This document shows positions 21,269-23,110 of a stretch of DNA of 23,110 bases, piece by piece (positions within the stretch are counted from its first letter, which is position 1; each line of letters begins with the position of its first letter). The stretch is from DATKWV01 sp035529405. GTDB taxonomy: Bacteria; Planctomycetota; Phycisphaerae; Sedimentisphaerales; Anaerobacaceae. The position numbers and the translations under genes were made by a program. Where the stretch lies: NCBI GenBank assembly GCA_035529405.1, contig DATKWV010000208.1, forward strand, positions 1-23,110, given 5' to 3'. The notes beneath the pieces are model-generated. The model ran no database searches and was not told the DNA's origin. It saw nothing but the letters and a program-made list of their open reading frames with translations.

Positions 21269-23110
21269 CTACGGCAGCACTGCAATACCGTTATTTTTGA
21301 CTTCGAGTTTATTCGCGGGTGAAAGTGTAATTATATCGACATTTTCTCCGAGAACGACAGTAATTCTGGCAGTGCCGCGTTCGTGTGAGAAAAGAACATT
21401 CGTTATGGTCGGGTTGCTGTTGCCGGCAACCGGCTCCAGTACACAGGCAAAATTAACACCCCGGCCGTACCGGGTAATCATCGCACACGGCACACGCTCC
21501 AAAACCGACCCTGAAGGACCGTCACCAATGAGCACCTCTGTATCAGCCTGGCCGGCCATGGTCATATATGTCGTTACATTCTCACCATAAAACCCCACAC
21601 GAATACAGTCGTCGGTTGTACCCTGCTTGATATTCTTGATGTATTCCAGGCCGGGATAATTACAATCAACAAAGCCTGTCCTGCCGGCTGCATCACAGGT
21701 AACTTTCAAGCCGCGGTTATGGTACACCCAGTCAAAACGGTTCTGTTTGTCGCCGGCCAGGTCGTCAAAAACCAGCAGGTAGGTCGGTGTTAGAACAAGC
21801 AGCCGCTTGTGCGTAACACCCGGATAGGCATCATCGCAGCTTGCCAGTACGCCAGTATAGCTGTCGCTGGCGGTGAAAAACTGCAGCTTTCCGCCTGCCG
21901 GCTCCTGCGATTGCCTGTTGACAATAATGGCATTGTGACTGATTGTGGCCTTGTACCAGTTATTGTGGATGGGCAATCGGTAGGCCTGGCTGGCAGCCCG
22001 GCCGGGGTCAACTCCAAGCTCTTTTCCAAAGCCGAAGAAAACGAAACTTACCTTATCGTAATGGCCGTGAAAACCGCCGTAAGGTGCGAACGTCACAGCA
22101 GCCGTCAGGCCCGCCCTGCCCCTGCTGCGTAAAACAGCGTGCCCGGTACTGTCAAAAACCTCGCTGCACAGCGCCGGCGGCAAGGCCGGCTTGCCAACCT
22201 TACGCCCCAGAAGAACAGACTCCCACGTCGGTTCAGCGGCAAGATAAGAAAGAATTACCCTGTCGCCGCAGGCGTGATAAGCCGCCTCCATAATCTCGTT
22301 GGCCTCGCCAATTGAGGAATTTACATCATCCCCAAAACGCGGCAGAGAACCGTCGGCCATCGTGTAACGGGCCGGCAAAGTAAACATATTCTTAAGCAAC
22401 GGATGGTCCCATAAATTTATACCAATCCTCCGGGCGCCCTCGGCTGTGCCGGTTAAAGCCTCAAGTGTATAAAAGTGATACCCGAAACTGTTCTCGTACC
22501 ACATTCCCTCATCGGAAACCGAAACCTTCATCTGGAATGCAAAGCCATTCTCAGGGTCGGCAATCGCCTTGCGCAGCCACGACAGGTCCTCCACCAATAC
22601 GCCGCCCCAGAACATAGCGGCATTGTGCCAGGTCTGCCAGTTGGTCTTGCCCAGCTTGTTCTTGGTTATATTGGTCAGCATAGGCAGCAGCAGTTCGGTC
22701 TTTATCCGGTCATGGTCGGCCTGCGACAGGACACCGGAATCGTAAATCAAATCATAGGCTGGTGCAATGTGTCTGGTCATGTGAGTAGCTTCGTTGAGCG
22801 TCTGCTCGAAGATATGCCCGGCTAATCTTCGTGATTCGTCGTCCAGTCTTCGTCTTGCCGAATGCAGCGGGTAAACCTGATAGCGCTGGGCATATCCCAA
22901 CAGCACCCTTGCAGCGAAGTCGGCATATTTTGTTTGGCCGGTAATCGCGTAAGCCCACGCGGCATCGAGCATATTTTTGAGGTTCGATACGTGTTTTCTG
23001 CCAAAGATTACATCATCGTAGGGTTCGCCCGAATAAATCCTGCCGCAGCCGGGACATCGATGATGGGTATCATCAATGGTCTCAAGGCCAAGCTGGCAGG
23101 CCTCACACTG
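21269..23110 (-). CDS. heparinase II/III-family polysaccharide lyase (5' end outside window)
   Basis: The frame is open from the stop at 21269 to the window end, giving 613 codons; the ATG at 22972 is internal. The first 46 visible residues contain QCEAC and RCPGCG, a zinc-ribbon-like Cys pair set, then SGEPYDDV. The next part (about 50-330) is an alpha-helical toroid-like region (LDAAWAYAITGQTKYAD, YENSFGYHFYTLEALTG). The heparinase II/III beta-sandwich signature follows: GGFHGHYDKVSF, ELGVDPG and ATISHNAIIVN. His and Tyr residues in these motifs are the usual catalytic set. The family cleaves uronic-acid polysaccharides (heparin, alginate, ulvan-like) by beta-elimination, normally outside the cytoplasm. 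A signal peptide, if present, lies beyond the window. Substrate cannot be inferred. Confidence 0.88.
   Translation of the reverse strand, partial: QCEACQLGLETIDDTHHRCPGCGRIYSGEPYDDVIFGRKHVSNLKNMLDAAWAYAITGQTKYADFAARVLLGYAQRYQVYPLHSARRRLDDESRRLAGHIFEQTLNEATHMTRHIAPAYDLIYDSGVLSQADHDRIKTELLLPMLTNITKNKLGKTNWQTWHNAAMFWGGVLVEDLSWLRKAIADPENGFAFQMKVSVSDEGMWYENSFGYHFYTLEALTGTAEGARRIGINLWDHPLLKNMFTLPARYTMADGSLPRFGDDVNSSIGEANEIMEAAYHACGDRVILSYLAAEPTWESVLLGRKVGKPALPPALCSEVFDSTGHAVLRSRGRAGLTAAVTFAPYGGFHGHYDKVSFVFFGFGKELGVDPGRAASQAYRLPIHNNWYKATISHNAIIVNRQSQEPAGGKLQFFTASDSYTGVLASCDDAYPGVTHKRLLVLTPTYLLVFDDLAGDKQNRFDWVYHNRGLKVTCDAAGRTGFVDCNYPGLEYIKNIKQGTTDDCIRVGFYGENVTTYMTMAGQADTEVLIGDGPSGSVLERVPCAMITRYGRGVNFACVLEPVAGNSNPTITNVLFSHERGTARITVVLGENVDIITLSPANKLEVKNNGIAVLP

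Noticed and set aside
22752..22972. ATG at 22972 as the start of the heparinase-family gene
   Set aside because: The same frame continues without a stop to the window end, and the extra residues carry a Cys-rich motif and SGEPYDDV consistent with a real protein.

Overview
The window looks like a chromosomal segment of a PVC-group bacterium, most likely a planctomycete of the class Phycisphaerae. This is inferred from gene content only: DUF1080 and heparinase II/III-type polysaccharide enzymes, a lipoprotein acetylxylan-esterase-like hydrolase, and an HflK/HflC operon carrying a third, enlarged SPFH protein. No rRNA, tRNA, CRISPR array, transposase, integrase or phage gene was seen.

Left edge (1-126, +): the last 41 codons of a DUF1080-type protein run in from outside. 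From 158 to 18289, twelve genes lie on the minus strand with gaps of at most 64 bp and several stop/start overlaps. In transcription order they are: a polytopic SPFH protein of 687 aa, hflC, hflK, a P1B metal ATPase, an ABC ATPase, an ABC-2 permease, a membrane-anchored protein of unknown function (600 aa), a UvrD/PcrA helicase, a lipoprotein esterase, pgi, manC and ruvX. The first seven are all membrane proteins or membrane-associated and read as one envelope module: SPFH scaffold or protease modulator, metal pump, then an ABC export-type complex with a partner protein. The last five are housekeeping or carbohydrate genes; pgi and manC both serve the fructose-6-phosphate to GDP-mannose route, although the isomerase and mutase steps are not here.

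An AT-rich intergenic region (18290-18482) separates this block from a divergent second ABC-2 permease (+), which has no ATPase beside it. That permease converges, with 2 nt between stops, on a short N-acetylglutamate-synthase-like acetyltransferase (-).

From 19958 to 21162 there are two HicBA toxin-antitoxin pairs arranged head to head around a 302-bp intergenic region. In the left pair the toxin has Tyr where the catalytic His of HicA is expected. The right pair has a near-perfect sigma70-type promoter with a perfect 7+7 inverted repeat inside its spacer. The right edge (21269-23110, -) is a heparinase II/III-type polysaccharide lyase whose reading frame stays open to the window end, so it is 5'-partial. 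The visible N-terminal part carries a CxxC...CPGC zinc-ribbon-like motif.

The most interesting items are the three-SPFH envelope operon with its undescribed polytopic fusion and unknown partner protein, the metal ATPase with atypical ligand residues, and the paired HicBA modules.
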